This document shows, in pieces, positions 5,012 to 6,881 of a DNA stretch of 6,881 nt (position 1 is the first letter of the stretch; each line of letters opens with the position of its first letter). Under the pieces are notes generated by a model. It was given only the letters and a program-made list of their open reading frames with translations. It had not been told where the DNA came from and searched no databases. Source of the DNA: Acidobacteriota bacterium (lineage in GTDB: Bacteria; Acidobacteriota; Terriglobia; Terriglobales; Acidobacteriaceae); contig JAJZNH010000494.1 of assembly GCA_021811745.1 (NCBI GenBank), positions 1 through 6,881 of the forward strand, in the 5' to 3' direction. The position numbers and the translations under genes were made by a program.

Positions 5012-6881
5012 ATGCGCTTTTATCCTTGCTTTTCCGCGGCTCTGCTGCTCGCCGCGGCCGTTCCGGCGCTGGGCTCGGTTTTTGCTGCCGTGCATGGCGT
5101 CGTTCACGATCCCCAGCACCGCCCCATCGCAGGCGCATCCGTGACGCTTCAGGCTACGGATTCGGATTTTGTGCTTCACGCCGTCACCGGCTCCAACGGT
5201 GAGTTTGATCTTGCCAATACGCCGATCGGCGTCTACCGCCTGACCGTGTCGGCAGCCGGTTTCGCTGAGTCTACGCAGTTGCTCACGATTGTTTCGGGAA
5301 CCAACCCCGTCCTGCATGTTCCGCTGGATCTGGGGGCTGCGACACAATCTGTTGTTGTGCATGCTTCCTCGAATGCGATCGATACGGTGACTCCCACCAC
5401 TCTCGTCACACGCAAGATGATCGCCGAAACTCCCGGCGCCAGCCGCACCATTGGTATGGAGATGATTACCGATTACGTCCCGGGCGCCTATATGTCACAT
5501 GACATGCTCCACGTACGCGGCGGTCACCAGACCAGTTGGCTCATCGACGGCGTTGAGATTCCCAACACCAAAATCGCCTCCAACCTGGGACCGCAAATCG
5601 ACCCGAAGGACATCGACCAGTTGGAAACCCAGCGCGGAAGCTACGGGCCGAGCATTGGCGACCGCACCTACGGTGTCTTCAATGTCCTGCCCCGCAATGG
5701 CTTTGAATTCGATCATGACGCCGATCTGCTGCTTTCCGGCGGAAACCTTGCCACGGGTGAAGCGCAACTCGCGCTCGGGGACCACACCGCCTCGACTGCG
5801 TGGTACCTGAGCTTCAATGGCTATCGCTCGAACTACGGGCTGGAGACACCAGTGGCCGGCATCTATCATGACGCGACGAACTCGCAGAGCGCCTTTGTCT
5901 CGATCATCCGTAACCAGACGCCGAAGGACCAGTTGCGTCTCGACGCGCAGGCGCGGCAGGACTTCTTCCAGATTCCCTACGATCCTAGTCAAACAGACTA
6001 CGAGTGCTCCTCCGACTACTATTGCTCCTACGGACTCCGCGACACTCAAACCGAACGCGACGTCTTCGCTATCGCGAACTGGATTCATACTTTTTCGCCG
6101 AAAGCGCTTATTGAGGCGGCGCCTTTCTACCACTTCAACCAGGCCAACTATGACTCACCCCCCACCGACTACCCCGTAGCCACCACATGGTACCAGACCT
6201 CGAACTATGGAGGAATGCAGGCCGATGTCCATGCCGACCTGGGCCCTAACAACCTCTCCGGCGGCCTCTATTCTTTCTTCCAGAACGAGAACGACCTCTT
6301 TGGGCTGGTCATCAACAACCAAAGCTATTCATCCAACTCCGTGCCCAATACCAGCGCCGCCGCCAACGCAGGCCTGCTCGAGTTCTACCTCGGCGATCAT
6401 TTGCGCGTCAGCCGTTACATCACTCTCCTGGGGGGCATGCGCTTCTCCATCTATCGCGCCACTCTGAATGAGAGTGCGACCTACCCGCGCATCGGCGCCA
6501 CCGTTGAAATTCCGCGTCTCCACTGGGTTCTGCGCGGATTTTACGGCCACTTCTTTCAGCCCGCGCCGGTGCAGACGGTTTCCGGCACCTTCCTCAATTA
6601 CCTCAGCACTCAACATGGCGAAAACACCTTCGTGCCGCTTCCCTCAGAGCGTGACGAGGAGCACCAGTTCGGCATCCAGATTCCGTATCGAGGCTGGGTC
6701 CTGGATGTGGATACCTTCGAAACCCGCGCCAACAACTACCTCGACCATTCAAACGTTGGGGAGTCCAACCTCTTCTTTCCCATCGCCATTAACGGAGCGC
6801 TTATCGAGGCTTGGGAGATGACGATTCGCTCGTCCCGGCTTGTTCACTTTGGCCAGTTTCACCTTGCCTATTCCAACCAGA
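5012..6881 (+). CDS. TonB-dependent receptor with CarboxypepD_reg-like domain, second subgroup (3' end outside window)
   Basis: Outer-membrane active-transport receptor of unknown ligand, with 623 residues visible. The signal peptide is MRFYPCFSAALLLAAAVPAL, with likely cleavage near 24-26. A carboxypeptidase-regulatory-like sandwich follows at about 27-108 (AAVHGVVHDPQHRPIAGASV, NGEFDLANTPIGVYRL). The plug domain, about 122-230, has LHVRGGHQTSWLIDGVEIPN (166-185) and IDQLETQRGSYGPSIGDRTY (201-220), then GVFNVLPRNGFE. The barrel begins at about 235. A CxxxxxC pair (C332, C338) may form an external disulfide. The late strand motif NNYLDHSNVGESNLFFP (574-590) is typical of one receptor subgroup. 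GAGG with a 7-base spacer precedes the ATG. The plug differs clearly from that of the receptor at 1-937 (RGGH..WLIDGVEIP against GQRPEQNDFILDGID), so the two are not recent duplicates. The small Cys/His/Met protein upstream hints at metal-related work. The frame is open to the window end. Confidence 0.93.
   Translation, partial: MRFYPCFSAALLLAAAVPALGSVFAAVHGVVHDPQHRPIAGASVTLQATDSDFVLHAVTGSNGEFDLANTPIGVYRLTVSAAGFAESTQLLTIVSGTNPVLHVPLDLGAATQSVVVHASSNAIDTVTPTTLVTRKMIAETPGASRTIGMEMITDYVPGAYMSHDMLHVRGGHQTSWLIDGVEIPNTKIASNLGPQIDPKDIDQLETQRGSYGPSIGDRTYGVFNVLPRNGFEFDHDADLLLSGGNLATGEAQLALGDHTASTAWYLSFNGYRSNYGLETPVAGIYHDATNSQSAFVSIIRNQTPKDQLRLDAQARQDFFQIPYDPSQTDYECSSDYYCSYGLRDTQTERDVFAIANWIHTFSPKALIEAAPFYHFNQANYDSPPTDYPVATTWYQTSNYGGMQADVHADLGPNNLSGGLYSFFQNENDLFGLVINNQSYSSNSVPNTSAAANAGLLEFYLGDHLRVSRYITLLGGMRFSIYRATLNESATYPRIGATVEIPRLHWVLRGFYGHFFQPAPVQTVSGTFLNYLSTQHGENTFVPLPSERDEEHQFGIQIPYRGWVLDVDTFETRANNYLDHSNVGESNLFFPIAINGALIEAWEMTIRSSRLVHFGQFHLAYSNQ

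Overview
The window looks like chromosomal DNA from an Acidobacteriota bacterium, probably the Terriglobia/Acidobacteriaceae group. The reasons are GC-rich coding sequence with strong G/C preference at third codon positions, two TonB-dependent outer-membrane receptors that begin with a carboxypeptidase-regulatory-like (CarboxypepD_reg) domain, and a small secreted Cys/His/Met-rich protein of a type I associate with that phylum. This assignment is from pattern recognition only. I see no tRNA, rRNA, CRISPR array, insertion sequence or phage gene.

Left part (1-2396): the start of an Oar-like TonB-dependent receptor runs leftwards (937 to beyond base 1), divergent from a complete LacI-family regulator (1317-2396, +). 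They share a 379-base intergenic region with an AT-rich patch of overlapping inverted repeats at 1174-1198 and a second near-palindrome at 1070-1084. The simplest reading is a local regulator controlling its neighbouring receptor, probably for an oligosaccharide or other polymer-derived nutrient.

Middle part (2406-4046): two leftward genes. The biosynthetic homoserine dehydrogenase hom (GTG start at 4046, C-terminal ACT domain) comes first, followed 120 bases later by a 68-residue Cys/His protein that looks like a small zinc-binding domain. That small gene converges on lacI with only 9 bases between the two stop codons.

Right part (4180-6881): a small secreted Cys/His/Met-rich protein (4180-4569, +), which resembles the DUF2946-type proteins often found beside metal-related genes, is followed by a 442-base non-coding stretch. 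That stretch is rich in inverted repeats and holds a two-block repeat at a fixed 62-base offset. Then comes a second TonB-dependent receptor of a different subgroup (5012 to beyond 6881, +). A working hypothesis is that the small protein and this receptor act in envelope metal handling. The stretch between them is the least explained part of the window.

Both receptors are cut by the window edges. Neither substrate can be read from the sequence.
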